DNA of 64,000 nucleotides from an uncultured Hungatella sp. (GCA_949879025.1 CATLBO010000005.1:1-64000); one strand, 5' to 3'; positions 51,962 through 61,542 are shown, counted from the stretch's first letter. Notes: generated by a model from the sequence alone, not told the origin. Program-made: numbers and translations.

Positions 51962-54499
51962 CTAATTAATATATTTTTCCAAAACTCTCATCACTTCCCT
52001 GATGTCAATCGGTTTTGCCACATGAGCGTTCATTCCATATTCCAGGCACTTTTTAATATCCTCTGAAAAGGCATCTGCCGTCATGGCAATAATCGGAATG
52101 TCTTTATCCGTTCTGTCCATGCTTCTGATAGTCTGGGATGCCTCATATCCTGTCATCACCGGCATACGGATATCCATAAGAATAGCATCATAATATCCTT
52201 GTTCGGAATGTAAAAACATATCCACACATTTTCTTCCGTCTTCAGCCCAATCCAGCTTCAGCCCCTGAGCTGAAAGAAGTTCGGACGCAATCTCCCAGTT
52301 CAGTTCATTATCTTCTGCAAGAAGCACCCTGTATCCGCCCAGCCTTTCTTTCTGCTCTTCCTGTTTCTCTACCGGTTTTTCAGTGCTTCGTCCCATATAC
52401 TGCCGCAGCCCATAGAATAATGTGGATTTAAACAGCGGCTTGGAAATAAATCCGCTGATACCGGCTTCCTTTGCCTCTTTCTCAATGTCATTCCAGTCAT
52501 AAGCAGAAATAAGAATAATGGGAATATCGTCCTTTAAAATCCGGTTAATCCTGCGGGCCGTTTCGATGCCGTCGATTCCAGGCAGCTTCCAGTCCATAAG
52601 GATAATCTGATAATCATTATGCTCCCTGTGCCGCTGCTGTACCATTATCAAGGCACTTTCCCCGTCCTGAGTCCAGTCAGCCTTAATACCGATGTCTTTC
52701 AGAGATGCTACCGTGCTCTCGCACAGAAGATGATCATCATCCACCACAAGCATATTCCAGTCAGGCAGAATCATGTCCATTTCCTCAATTTCCGCCCTCT
52801 CCATATCCAGAGTTACGTGAAATTCGGTTCCCTGGCCCTGTTTGCTCTGCACCTCAATGGTTCCCTTCATGGCATCCACAATATACTTGGTAATGGCCAT
52901 TCCCAGTCCCGTTCCCTCTGTCTTGTTAACCCGGGCATTGTCCTCCCTGACAAATGATTCAAAAACTTTTTTGCAGAATTCCTCGGACATGCCGATTCCT
53001 GTGTCCTTCACTACAATATGATCCCTTACATACCCCTCACCAACAGGCGAGTCTTCCTGATACATGGCAATATTGATAGCTCCGTTTTCGGGCGTAAACT
53101 TAATGGCATTGGACAAAAGATTCAGCAGCACCTGGTTCAGGCGCACACTATCGCAGTATACATTCTCTGAAGTAATATCATAGATCTGAACCTCAAACTG
53201 CTGGTTCTTTGCCCTTACCTGAGGCTGTACAATGCTCACAATACTGTCCATAACCTCCCGCAAAGATACCTGCTCCAGGTTCAGAGTCATCTTTCCGCTT
53301 TCAATTTTCGACATATCCAGTACATCATTAATAAGTCCCAGAAGATGCTTGCTGGACATGGTAATCTTTCTAAGACAGCCCCGGACTCTCTCTCTGTCAT
53401 CCAGATTTGCAGAAGCTATAGCCGTCATGCCCACGATGGCATTCATGGGCGTCCGAATATCGTGACTCATGTTGGAAAGGAATTCGCTCTTCGCCTTATT
53501 GGCGGCAACCGCTTCCTTCCTCGCATTATCCAAAGCTGCCATCTGAATCCGGTTCAGCTTAAAATACCTGATAAAAACAATCAGAAGCACTAAAAGTACC
53601 AGGCTGCAGCTTCCTGTAACCATAAATCCCCACTGAGTATTTAATTCCCCCACCGTCTCATCCAGAGTTCCATAAGGCATGATCGTCACCAAATACCATT
53701 CCGAATAGGGAAGCTTATCACAGTACATATGGCGCCGCTCAGTTCCTACATCAATAATGCTGGAATAGCTCCTGTTATTCTCCATAGCCAGTGACAATTC
53801 TTCTACATACTTTTCTGCGTTGTCTGCATTTCCTTTTTTAAAAATCTCCCGCAGCCTCTGAAAATACGTATTTCTGAAAGCACCGGCGCTGCGGATGACG
53901 AAGCTGCCATCTTTCCTGATAATATGAGAATACACCAAAGTATCGTTCTCGTCCAGGAAAAGCACCTCTTTTATATAGTCAGAAGGAAGCCCTGCCACCA
54001 ACGCCATACTGGTCTGACCGTCTGACATCTCATAGCCGGCAGGAACTGCCATAAGGATGATGCCATTCCCATCCTCGTCAGTTCCCACTGCAACCTTTTT
54101 TTCGTTATTTCTCAATGACTCTAGAAACGGCTCCGGATCAGTCACCTTCACAGAACTTCCGAAAAACATTTCAAACTCACCGTCCTGGGAACATGCGGCT
54201 AGATAGTCAAATCCCCTTGCTTTTGCACTGTAAGCCAAGCCCTGCCTGTCACTGCTGTTTCCCACGGACGGATGCTCCTCCACTAATGCATTCACCTGAA
54301 ACAGCCGCATCTCAATGGTAGTCGTGAAATGCATAGAAATCCTCTCGTTCATACCTGTCATGTAGATCGTTCCTACCTTGGTAATCGTGTCGCTGCTCTG
54401 CTTATTCATATAGATCGCCAGAAATGAAAACACAACAAGGCAAAGTAGGGATATCCCCACAGCGCTGACAGCTAAAAAACGAGTCATTCTGTCTTTCAT
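51962..54499 (-). CDS. Hybrid sensor histidine kinase with two receiver domains
   Basis: An 845-residue membrane kinase. Two membrane segments (about 8-30 and 288-312) enclose an extracellular sensor of about 255 residues, probably Cache-like. Then come HisKA (FLSNMSHDIRTPMNAI), HATPase (NLLSNAIKFT, DTGIGMSEEF, GTGLGMAI) and two receivers (VVDDDHLL...LMDWKLPGIDG, and LLAEDNELN...LMDIRMPVMTG). There is no internal Hpt; the gene upstream supplies it. GGAAGG is seven bases before the ATG. Confidence 0.95.
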   Translation of the reverse strand: MKDRMTRFLAVSAVGISLLCLVVFSFLAIYMNKQSSDTITKVGTIYMTGMNERISMHFTTTIEMRLFQVNALVEEHPSVGNSSDRQGLAYSAKARGFDYLAACSQDGEFEMFFGSSVKVTDPEPFLESLRNNEKKVAVGTDEDGNGIILMAVPAGYEMSDGQTSMALVAGLPSDYIKEVLFLDENDTLVYSHIIRKDGSFVIRSAGAFRNTYFQRLREIFKKGNADNAEKYVEELSLAMENNRSYSSIIDVGTERRHMYCDKLPYSEWYLVTIMPYGTLDETVGELNTQWGFMVTGSCSLVLLVLLIVFIRYFKLNRIQMAALDNARKEAVAANKAKSEFLSNMSHDIRTPMNAIVGMTAIASANLDDRERVRGCLRKITMSSKHLLGLINDVLDMSKIESGKMTLNLEQVSLREVMDSIVSIVQPQVRAKNQQFEVQIYDITSENVYCDSVRLNQVLLNLLSNAIKFTPENGAINIAMYQEDSPVGEGYVRDHIVVKDTGIGMSEEFCKKVFESFVREDNARVNKTEGTGLGMAITKYIVDAMKGTIEVQSKQGQGTEFHVTLDMERAEIEEMDMILPDWNMLVVDDDHLLCESTVASLKDIGIKADWTQDGESALIMVQQRHREHNDYQIILMDWKLPGIDGIETARRINRILKDDIPIILISAYDWNDIEKEAKEAGISGFISKPLFKSTLFYGLRQYMGRSTEKPVEKQEEQKERLGGYRVLLAEDNELNWEIASELLSAQGLKLDWAEDGRKCVDMFLHSEQGYYDAILMDIRMPVMTGYEASQTIRSMDRTDKDIPIIAMTADAFSEDIKKCLEYGMNAHVAKPIDIREVMRVLEKYIN

Positions 54500-54502
54500 A
54501 AT

Positions 54503-54865
54503 TTATCCTTCCAGCCCTTTCTGCAATTCCTCAATAGCAGCAGTTACCTGCTTATAGTCTGCTTTCACCCGCTCCACCAAGCCGGCGGCAGCATCGCTCC
54601 ATCCAGAGCGGAGAGCCTCTGTCAGGTCATGGCTGGATTCATATAACCTGGTAAAGCTTAAGTTCTGGCATACCCCTTTTATGGTGTGGGCGGCCCGAAA
54701 CGCCTCTCCATAGTCCTCTGCTTCCAGGGAACTGCACAGAAGATCATAGCTTTTATCATTTAAAAATTTAAGCACAAACTTCTGAACCAGCTTTTCTGTC
54801 CGAAGCCGGCCCAAAACGTCTTCGTAATCGCCTTCCAAAGCCCCATAACATTCTTTTAAATTCAT
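54503..54865 (-). CDS. Hpt phosphotransfer protein
   Basis: A 120-residue helical phosphotransfer protein with the phospho-His motif AAHTIKGVCQNL. Between the c-di-GMP gene and the hybrid kinase in the same operon, it should carry phosphate from the kinase's receiver to a response regulator, likely the REC of the neighbouring HD-GYP protein. AGGAGG is seven bases before the ATG. Confidence 0.9.
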   Translation of the reverse strand: MNLKECYGALEGDYEDVLGRLRTEKLVQKFVLKFLNDKSYDLLCSSLEAEDYGEAFRAAHTIKGVCQNLSFTRLYESSHDLTEALRSGWSDAAAGLVERVKADYKQVTAAIEELQKGLEG

Positions 54866-54885
54866 GTTTTATCCTCCTAGCCTCA

Positions 54886-56919
54886 TTACATAAGCTTTAT
54901 ATAGTTTTCTCTGTGTTTTGGGCCGTTTTTCTTCGCTGCCCGCAAGGCTGCGTCCGCTCCATGGAACAAAACGTTATAATTGGTTCCCATATTCCTGGTC
55001 CCCGCCATCCCTATACACACAGATATCTGAAATCCTTCATATTCGCCCTCAGCAGCCCTGGCAACTTTTTCCGCAGCGCTGTCCAAATCCATATCGCATT
55101 TCGACAAAAACAAAAATTCGTCGCCGCTGATTCTGGCCACCACTTCATCGCTTCCGGCAATCTCCTTCATGTGCTTTGCCACATGAATAAGAACCTTGTC
55201 GCCAAACTCCCGGCCTTTCATATCATTGGCTTTCTTGATGCCGTCCACATCTATCAGCATCAAAACATAGTCTTCCCCTTCCCGGTTTTTAAGCAGTTCC
55301 TGAATCTGATTCTTCGCATAATCATAGTTATAAAGCCCTGTCATGGAATCGTGGGAAGCCATTTTTTCCAAAGCGTCTATGCGCATTCTGGACTCATGGA
55401 TATCTACAGCCTTTCCGATAGCCCCTGTAAATTGTGATTCGTCATCAAAAGACCACATGGCCTGGCATACAATGCTTACCCATCTGGATTCCCCGCCTAT
55501 GTTGGCCTTACAGTCATATTTCACCACCGGTTTCTCATGGGATGCCTCTGTCAAAATACGCAGAAATTCTGCAATGTCCCCTCTTTCTATAAGGGAGTAC
55601 AGAGGCCCGTTTTCCTTAAACGGGTCCATAATAATCTCCGGAAGCCGGAGCTTCTTTGCTCCCCATTCGGACAGCGTAAGCATGGGAGGGAACAGGGTAT
55701 ATTCAAATTGTATCTCATCAGACATGGATGCATAGAAGCTGCACTTCATACGTTCCTTCTCCAACAGCCGCAGCGTCCGCTCCGACGCAGAGGAATCCTT
55801 TGGCTGAAGCTTATTCTCCAGTATCTCCTGCAGTTCCTGTTCATTGGTCCGCCCCGGATTGCATTCTTTCAGTCTGTCCGGCAAAACATCCGCAATGTCA
55901 TTAAAACATTTCAAAATCAGAGGGTTAAAGGTTCCGCATTCCCCGTTGCAGATCATCCGGACAGCTTCCTCATGGGGGATCGCCTTTTTGTAGACCCGCT
56001 CGCTGGTTAATGCGTCATAGACATCTGCAAGAGCAACCACCTGCGCAGAAATAGGAATGTCATCCCCCTTTAATCCGTCTGGATATCCTCTCCCGTCATA
56101 CCGCTCATGATGCCACCTGCAGATGGCATAAGCCTCTTTGACCAATGGTTCATCCTGGTGGAAAGCCAAATTCTTAAGCATGTCAGCCCCAATGGTGGTA
56201 TGAGTCTTCATCGTGTCAAATTCTTCTTTTGTCAAACGCCCTGGCTTGTTAAGTATCTCGCCGGGAATGGAAATCTTTCCAATATCATGAAGGGCGGAAG
56301 CCATGCTGATCAGGGAAATCTCTTCCTGGTTAAAATGATGTTTATCCGAAATCTGAACAAGATGTTTTAAAATCTGCTCTGTCAGTATCCTGATATGCAG
56401 CACATGAAGCCCGCTTTCGCCGTTTCTGAACTCCACAATATGGCTGAGGATATCAATCATCAAAGCATTCTGCTTCTCATTTTCATCAATCTGCTCCATA
56501 ACAAGAGCAGCCAGTTTCTTCTGCTTTGCATAGAGCATAATGGTATTGACCACTCTCCTGTGAACCACCGCAGAATCAAAGGGCCTGCTGATATAATCGG
56601 AAATTCCCATCTCGTAGGCTCTCTTTACCGGTGCAGCGCCGCTTTCTGAAGAAATCATGATCACAGGCACTTCTTCTATCCACTCCCGCTTATTCATAAT
56701 CTCCAGAACCCCGAAGCCGTCCATCTCCGGCATGACGATATCCAACAGGATCAGGGACAGCTCCGCCCTGCACTCCTCAATAACTGCAACTGCCTCTGTC
56801 CCGTTTTCTGCTTCAATAATCTCATATTCGCTTTCAAGCATATCCGCCAAAATTGCCCTGTTCATCTCTGAGTCGTCTACAATCAGTATTTTCTGTTTCA
56901 ATTCTAGTTCCTTGCTCAT
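54886..56919 (-). CDS. Response regulator with HD-GYP and GGDEF domains
   Basis: A 677-residue c-di-GMP protein. Receiver, residues 1-125: VDDSEMN, phospho-Asp in LLDIVMPEMDG. HD-GYP, about 150-340: ASALHDIGKI and WHHERYDGRGYPDGL, a complete phosphodiesterase motif set. A PAS-like region spans about 385-500. GGDEF, about 505-677: the signature reads SGDEF (ARISGDEFLF), a form that may keep activity. Having both domains, its net effect on c-di-GMP cannot be told. First gene of a three-gene phosphorelay; GGAAGG is seven bases before the ATG. Confidence 0.94.
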   Translation of the reverse strand: MSKELELKQKILIVDDSEMNRAILADMLESEYEIIEAENGTEAVAVIEECRAELSLILLDIVMPEMDGFGVLEIMNKREWIEEVPVIMISSESGAAPVKRAYEMGISDYISRPFDSAVVHRRVVNTIMLYAKQKKLAALVMEQIDENEKQNALMIDILSHIVEFRNGESGLHVLHIRILTEQILKHLVQISDKHHFNQEEISLISMASALHDIGKISIPGEILNKPGRLTKEEFDTMKTHTTIGADMLKNLAFHQDEPLVKEAYAICRWHHERYDGRGYPDGLKGDDIPISAQVVALADVYDALTSERVYKKAIPHEEAVRMICNGECGTFNPLILKCFNDIADVLPDRLKECNPGRTNEQELQEILENKLQPKDSSASERTLRLLEKERMKCSFYASMSDEIQFEYTLFPPMLTLSEWGAKKLRLPEIIMDPFKENGPLYSLIERGDIAEFLRILTEASHEKPVVKYDCKANIGGESRWVSIVCQAMWSFDDESQFTGAIGKAVDIHESRMRIDALEKMASHDSMTGLYNYDYAKNQIQELLKNREGEDYVLMLIDVDGIKKANDMKGREFGDKVLIHVAKHMKEIAGSDEVVARISGDEFLFLSKCDMDLDSAAEKVARAAEGEYEGFQISVCIGMAGTRNMGTNYNVLFHGADAALRAAKKNGPKHRENYIKLM

Positions 56920-56986
56920 TTTGATTCCTTCCTGAATATGTTACTTTTATGTAAAACGTGTTTTTTTCCTTCCCACTCTCTTATTC

Positions 56987-57015
56987 ATTATAAAGAATAC
57001 AGCCCAAAATTACAA
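56987..57015 (-). promoter_or_regulatory. Promoter of the phosphorelay operon
   Basis: TTGTAA, 17 bases, perfect TATAAT on the minus strand, 68 bases before the start codon. Confidence 0.7.
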
Positions 57016-57228
57016 GTCTAATCTGTAAGACTTTTCTCCTCAGGCCTTTGTCCAAGGAGAATTTTCCCCAGCCATTTGCCGGCTTTCCCCTGTAAAACAT
57101 AAAGAAAATGCTCTCTTTCCGGATGCAGATGCACTGCTGCCTATAAATGTCTGCCAGGCGGATCGGAGATGTCTCACCTCTTAAGGCCGTTATGGGTCAG
57201 GTTCCCGGAGCAGCCTGAAATCTCATGG
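57016..57228. other. Gene-free region between operons
   Basis: No coding frame with a ribosome binding site. It includes GGTCAGG and AGCAGCC at about 57195-57215, which recall the signal recognition particle RNA core but do not fold as such. Confidence 0.35.
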
Positions 57229-57276
57229 CAAAAATAAGGGGCTTCTGCATATAACTGCTTTCATGCAGAAGTCCCC
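57229..57276 (-). terminator. Terminator after the YitT-family gene
   Basis: GGGGACTTCTGCAT and ATGCAGAAGCCCC (minus strand) pair with one bulged base, followed by TTATTTTTG. Confidence 0.85.
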
Positions 57277-57365
57277 TGTAGTATTTATAAACACGAATGA
57301 CGTCTTCCTGTCCGTCAATCGATGAACAGTCCCATTTATGCGCAGACCAGCTCCCATTGCCTATG

Positions 57366-58232
57366 TTAGCTGCTTAAGAATCCTTTCCCAATAATCTCGC
57401 TTGAATTGGTAACCATCATAAATGCAGAAGGCTCCACGTTGCGGATGTAATTCCGCAGCTGTACCGCCTGCCCCCGTTTCATGGTAGTCATGACCACTGT
57501 CTTTTTGTGATGGGTAAACGCCCCCTGGGCTTCATACACGGTAGCGCTGCGGTGAAGCCGGTTAATAATATAATCGCAGATGGGAAGAGGATCGTCACAT
57601 ACAATATTAAAACATTTGCACAAATTAATGTTTTCAATAACCCCATCCACCATTAAAGACTTGGCCATAAGCCCCAGGCTGGAAAAAAGCCCTGTAGCCG
57701 GTCCGAAGATAAAGAAAGACGATGCCACTGCAAAAAGGTCTGCCAGAAAGAGAGCCGTTCCGATATTGAAGCTGGTGTACTTTTTTAATATCAGCGCAAT
57801 AATGTCCGTCCCCCCACTGGAAGCGTTGATATTAAACAGCACTGCCGAACCTACTGCCGGAAGCAGTATGGCAAAGACCAGCTCCAGCACAGGCTCTGAA
57901 GTCAGCGGCCTGTCCATGGGATATAATTTTTCCAGAACGCTTAAAGACACGGACATCAAAATGCTGGCATACACTGTCTTAATGCCGAACTGCCGCCCTA
58001 CAAAGATAAAGCCTGCCAGAAGAAGCACCATATTAGCCGCAAAGGTAAACTCGCCTGCCGACAGCTGCGTAACTGCACTTATCACCGTGGAAAAGCCGGT
58101 AACCCCTCCGAAAGCAAAGTGGTTGGGGAATTTAAAAAAATACACGCCTGCCACCATAACCAAAATGCTTGCCGTGATGAGGCCATACTCCCACAAAAGC
58201 TTCATTACTGGATTCTTAAATTCTCTTGTCAT
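57366..58232 (-). CDS. YitT family membrane protein (DUF161-DUF2179)
   Basis: A 288-residue protein: five or six membrane segments (residues 15-195; motifs FGGVTGFSTVISA and SSGGTDIIALILKKY) and a cytosolic DUF2179 domain (residues 215-288). The function of this widespread family is unknown. The ATG has no clear ribosome binding site, but overlaps by one base the stop of a 13-codon frame that has one (58232-58273), so translation may be coupled. Confidence 0.9.
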   Translation of the reverse strand: MTREFKNPVMKLLWEYGLITASILVMVAGVYFFKFPNHFAFGGVTGFSTVISAVTQLSAGEFTFAANMVLLLAGFIFVGRQFGIKTVYASILMSVSLSVLEKLYPMDRPLTSEPVLELVFAILLPAVGSAVLFNINASSGGTDIIALILKKYTSFNIGTALFLADLFAVASSFFIFGPATGLFSSLGLMAKSLMVDGVIENINLCKCFNIVCDDPLPICDYIINRLHRSATVYEAQGAFTHHKKTVVMTTMKRGQAVQLRNYIRNVEPSAFMMVTNSSEIIGKGFLSS

Positions 58233-58273
58233 TACGTTTCAGCAACCGGCTGCCCATCCTTATGCAGCCCCAT
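58232..58273 (-). other. Candidate 13-codon leader ORF coupled to the YitT gene
   Basis: ATG at 58273, five bases after AGGGAGG, reads 13 codons to a TAA that shares a base with the next ATG (TAATG). This would bring ribosomes to a start codon that lacks its own binding site. Evidence is positional only. Confidence 0.4.
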
Positions 58274-58416
58274 TGCCGCCTCCCTGTTTTTCAATTTTTC
58301 CTTCTCCCTGAATATAACTCCTGAGGACATCAAATGCAAACATCATTACTCTTGGAAGGGCCACAATGCTTTTGTTGTGAAAGGACAAGGAGGCTGTCCC
58401 TTTAACCGGACATTCT

Positions 58417-59436
58417 TTAGTTAAACCCGAAAAACTTCTGGCTGATCTTATACCCGGCAATGGACACCTTTCTTCCGCCTTTTCCCGGAAGATTCATCCC
58501 CTGCCCCAGAAATCCGAAGCGAAGCCTTAAAAACAACAGGAAATTGCTTTTCCTGACATACTGCCACAGTTCTTTTTTCTTAGCCATATTCTCCTCTGTT
58601 CCTGACCGTATAGCGAGAATAGACGAGATCACCATCATGATCTCCAGATACCGCACCATATAGAAGCGCAGCTTCCAGTTGGTTATCTTTGCTTCATTAT
58701 AATAATCAATCATCAGCTTATTGACCAAAATCTGCTGGTCAATCCGCCCTATCATCACGCTTTCATTGACCGACTGATCATCCCGCCCAATAAAGTACCG
58801 GTAAAAATTCACGTCCAGATAGTACATGGTCTTAACATAGGGCAGAGGCTGGTAGACGAAAATATTATCTACATAAAATGTGTGTTCCGGCAGTTTGAGG
58901 CTGCACTGCTGTAAAAGTTCCGTGCGGTAAATCACGGAATGCATCAGGATATACTGTCCAAGTATAAACATTTTTGTGTCTTTCCAGGTAAATATCTGAT
59001 CTTTCGGCAGCGGAACGCGGTAGTTCATCACTTTTTTCCGCCAGGCTCCCTGTTTTTCATACACAAAATTAGAAATCAGCATATCAAGAGTCTCGTTTCC
59101 GTACACAAACTCTTTAAGAACTCTTAAGACTTCCATATAAGCGTCTTTATCCACCCAGTCATCGCTGTCCACCACTTTAAAGTAGATCCCTCTGGCATTT
59201 GCAAGTCCAGTGTTCACCGCCCCGCCATGCCCTGCGTTTTCCTGGTGAATCGCCCTGCATATCCCTGGGTAATTCTTTTCGTACTCGTCAGCGATCTCCG
59301 CCGTCCGATCTTTTGCAGAACCGTCGTCCACAATAAGGATCTCCACCTGTTCTCCTCCCTCCAGCAGAGATTCTATACAATGCCTCATATAATTCTCCGA
59401 GTTATAGCACGGAATTACTACGGATAGCAGTTTCAC
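58417..59436 (-). CDS. Family 2 glycosyltransferase
   Basis: A 339-residue cytosolic or membrane-associated GT-A enzyme. LLSVVIPCYNSENYM, VDDGS, the metal-binding DSDDW and NAGHGGAVNTGL are all typical; sugar donor and acceptor unknown, probably a surface polysaccharide or teichoic acid. I chose the GTG at 59436 because AGGAGG lies eight bases upstream and the family motif starts immediately; an ATG at 59457 lies before that binding site. Confidence 0.92.
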   Translation of the reverse strand: MKLLSVVIPCYNSENYMRHCIESLLEGGEQVEILIVDDGSAKDRTAEIADEYEKNYPGICRAIHQENAGHGGAVNTGLANARGIYFKVVDSDDWVDKDAYMEVLRVLKEFVYGNETLDMLISNFVYEKQGAWRKKVMNYRVPLPKDQIFTWKDTKMFILGQYILMHSVIYRTELLQQCSLKLPEHTFYVDNIFVYQPLPYVKTMYYLDVNFYRYFIGRDDQSVNESVMIGRIDQQILVNKLMIDYYNEAKITNWKLRFYMVRYLEIMMVISSILAIRSGTEENMAKKKELWQYVRKSNFLLFLRLRFGFLGQGMNLPGKGGRKVSIAGYKISQKFFGFN

Positions 59437-59467
59437 CTGATGTTCCTCCTTTATCATTATATGTACT

Positions 59468-60130
59468 CTATGCCGCATTTGTCAAAACGACCGATGTCAA
59501 GTTAGCTGCCATGTGCATCAGGACAGGCGCCTTGATCGTACCCTCCTGCTCCATTCCCCATGCCAGAATCAATCCCATAACAACGCCATAAATCCCCTGA
59601 AGCATATTGCCATGGTACATGCCGAATACAGCCGCTGACAGCCACGCTGACAAGGCAAACGGATGGTCTTTCCGAAGTCTTCCGAAAATCAGTCCTCTGA
59701 ACACAAGTTCCTCTGCCCAGGGGATCACCACTCCCATGGCTACTGCCTGAAGAAGTAAAGAAGGGCTGTACAGTTTATGCGCCATGCCGGAAAAGCCCGG
59801 AAAATACTCTGGAAGGGGGCTGAGCATAATCAAAGTATTTACTGCCCAACTGGCGCCTATTCCTATGGCAATGCAAAACAGCCCGTCTTTTATTTGAAAC
59901 CGCACCTGCCTCCCTGCGGCGTTTTCCCCTCCGGCAGCCCATCTCCGGCTTGTATCCAATGCACTTTTCGGCATGTTTTTGTACAGCCATCCAAAAACAG
60001 GAACCGCCAGGCAGGCTCCTGCAAATGTGCTAAAAAGCGTCTCTTTGCTTTTGCACAGAGCTGACCATATATCTGTCATAAGGCCATATGCCAAAACCGG
60101 CCAGCATATCTGCCATATAAGTTCCGCCAT
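59468..60130 (-). CDS. CPBP family intramembrane metalloprotease
   Basis: A 220-residue polytopic membrane protein with the Abi/CAAX-like motifs AEELVFRGLIF (EExxxR), FGMYHGN and LMHMAANL. Members cleave prenylated or membrane peptides or give bacteriocin self-immunity; the role here is unknown. The ATG at 60130 (MAELIWQ) has GAGGG nine bases upstream. It ends 31 bases before the GT2 gene, so the two are probably cotranscribed. Confidence 0.88.
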   Translation of the reverse strand: MAELIWQICWPVLAYGLMTDIWSALCKSKETLFSTFAGACLAVPVFGWLYKNMPKSALDTSRRWAAGGENAAGRQVRFQIKDGLFCIAIGIGASWAVNTLIMLSPLPEYFPGFSGMAHKLYSPSLLLQAVAMGVVIPWAEELVFRGLIFGRLRKDHPFALSAWLSAAVFGMYHGNMLQGIYGVVMGLILAWGMEQEGTIKAPVLMHMAANLTSVVLTNAA

Positions 60131-60422
60131 CTCAATCATCCCTCTTATATTCTGCCTTACGACATTCATTATATATCAGAAAGCATTTCCTATCAACAAT
60201 CAAATTTCATGCTGTAAATCCAAATGTTTCCCATATAGCTCTCACTCTTTGGAAAGCTTAACAGAAATCTTCTATTTTAAATTTTATGTTTCTTGTCAAA
60301 TACTATAAAGGACAGCAAAAATCACATTTTAAAGGCTGCTGCAAAATTAAAGGTACTGATATTGAAAAAATTCCGTTTTGCAGCTGCCTGACCTGTTTTA
60401 AAGAGAAAGGAGTGTTGCCCTT
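60131..60422. other. Divergent promoter region before cotJ
   Basis: It contains an imperfect 13-base inverted repeat (60334-60346 with 60376-60388, one mismatch) in the presumed cotJ leader. A sigma-E promoter is expected but I could not assign one by eye. Confidence 0.4.
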
Positions 60423-60605
60423 ATGCCAAACTGTTGTTCCTCCAAGAAGAGCAGCTGCTGTTCCTCCCCTGTTCTGGCCATTACCACGGTTCCTATACAG
60501 CCCTGGGAGGAGCCTTACGAGCCTTGTCAGGCCTTAAAGGCAGGAACCATTTTTCCTGGACTTGACCTTCCGTTTTTTGTAACAGGAGGTGAAAAACATG
60601 GATGA
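60423..60605 (+). CDS. cotJA: Spore coat-associated protein CotJA
   Basis: A 60-residue coat-associated protein: a Cys/Ser-rich start (PNCCSSKKSSCCSS) and the conserved VPIQPWEEPYEPCQALKAGT...FPGLDLPF core of CotJA. AAAGGAG is ten bases before the ATG. It overlaps cotJB by eight bases in a cotJA-cotJB-cotJC operon, which in Bacillus is made in the mother cell under sigma-E. Confidence 0.92.
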   Translation: MPNCCSSKKSSCCSSPVLAITTVPIQPWEEPYEPCQALKAGTIFPGLDLPFFVTGGEKHG

Positions 60606-60921
60606 CAGAAACACGCTTTTGAAAGAAATTGACCAAGTCAGCTTCTACCTGGATGATCTGCGTCTGTACCTGGACACCCATCCTCTGGAAGAAAAAGCCC
60701 TGGATCTTTACCAGCAAAAACATCAGAAAAGGCAGGAACTTTTAAAAGAATATGCTGAGAAGTTTGAGCCTCTGACCTGTCACTGCGTGGATCTAACCAC
60801 CAACGGCAGTCAGGCCTCAGACACCTGCTGCCTGGGCCATAAGCACTGGACCTGGAGTGACGGCCCCATTCCCTGGGAAACTGCTGCCAACAGCTGCCAT
60901 ATTTCAAAAGGAGGTGTTTAA
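60598..60921 (+). CDS. cotJB: Spore coat protein CotJB
   Basis: A 107-residue coat protein with the CotJB core (IDQVSFYLDDLRLYLDTHP, LDLYQQKHQKRQELLKEY) and an ending WSDGPIPWE. Start at 60598 is eight bases after AGGAGG; an in-frame ATG at 60589 sits inside the binding site. cotJC starts three bases after its stop. Confidence 0.94.
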   Translation: MDDRNTLLKEIDQVSFYLDDLRLYLDTHPLEEKALDLYQQKHQKRQELLKEYAEKFEPLTCHCVDLTTNGSQASDTCCLGHKHWTWSDGPIPWETAANSCHISKGGV

Positions 60922-60924
60922 GAC

Positions 60925-61536
60925 ATGTGGAGTTATGAAAAACGCCTTCAGTTCCCGGTGCACATTACCAAAACCTGTCCTAAAACCGCTTCCCTCCTTA
61001 TGAGCCAATTCGGCGGCCCTGACGGAGAACTGTCTGCTTCCATGCGTTATCTTTCCCAAAGATATACCATGCCATGCAAAGAAGTAGGCGGCCTTCTTAC
61101 GGACATCGGCACTGAAGAGCTGGCACACCTGGAAATCATATGCGCCATTGTCTACCAGCTGACCAAAAACATGAATGTGGATGAAGCCAAAGCCTGCGGT
61201 TTTGACGCCTACTATGTAGATCACACCTCGGCCCTGTGGCCCGCAGCGGCAGCCGGCGTTCCCTTCAATGCCTGCGAATTTCAGTCTAAAGGCGATGCCA
61301 TCGCCGATTTAATGGAGGATCTTGCTGCAGAACAGAAAGCCCGCACCACATATGACAACCTGATCCGGATCATTGATGACCCTGAGGTAAGGAATCCACT
61401 GAAGTTTCTGCGGGCCAGAGAGGTAGTCCATTTCCAAAGGTTCGGGGAGGCCATGGAAAAGATTAAGGACAGCCTGGATGCAAAAAATTTCTATTACTTT
61501 AATCCGGAGTTTGATAAGCAGTTTGTAAAGGAATAA
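60925..61536 (+). CDS. cotJC: Manganese catalase-like spore coat protein CotJC
   Basis: A 203-residue ferritin-like dimanganese catalase. Metal ligands are visible in GELSASMRYLSQRY, DIGTEELAHLEII, EDLAAEQKARTTY and REVVHFQRFGEAM. It may protect the spore from peroxide. AGGAGG is ten bases before the ATG. Confidence 0.95.
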   Translation: MWSYEKRLQFPVHITKTCPKTASLLMSQFGGPDGELSASMRYLSQRYTMPCKEVGGLLTDIGTEELAHLEIICAIVYQLTKNMNVDEAKACGFDAYYVDHTSALWPAAAAGVPFNACEFQSKGDAIADLMEDLAAEQKARTTYDNLIRIIDDPEVRNPLKFLRAREVVHFQRFGEAMEKIKDSLDAKNFYYFNPEFDKQFVKE

Positions 61537-61542
61537 GGAAAA

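Noticed and set aside
57160-57240. Possible small SRP RNA: GGTCAGG and AGCAGCC occur close together with some flanking complementarity.
   Set aside because: Only seven bases (TTCCCGG) separate the two blocks, too few for the required short stem and GNRA-type loop, and no terminator follows on the plus strand.
58260-58460. 66-codon minus-strand frame between the GT2 and YitT genes.
   Set aside because: It begins inside the GT2 coding sequence in another frame, has no ribosome binding site, and matches no family I know.
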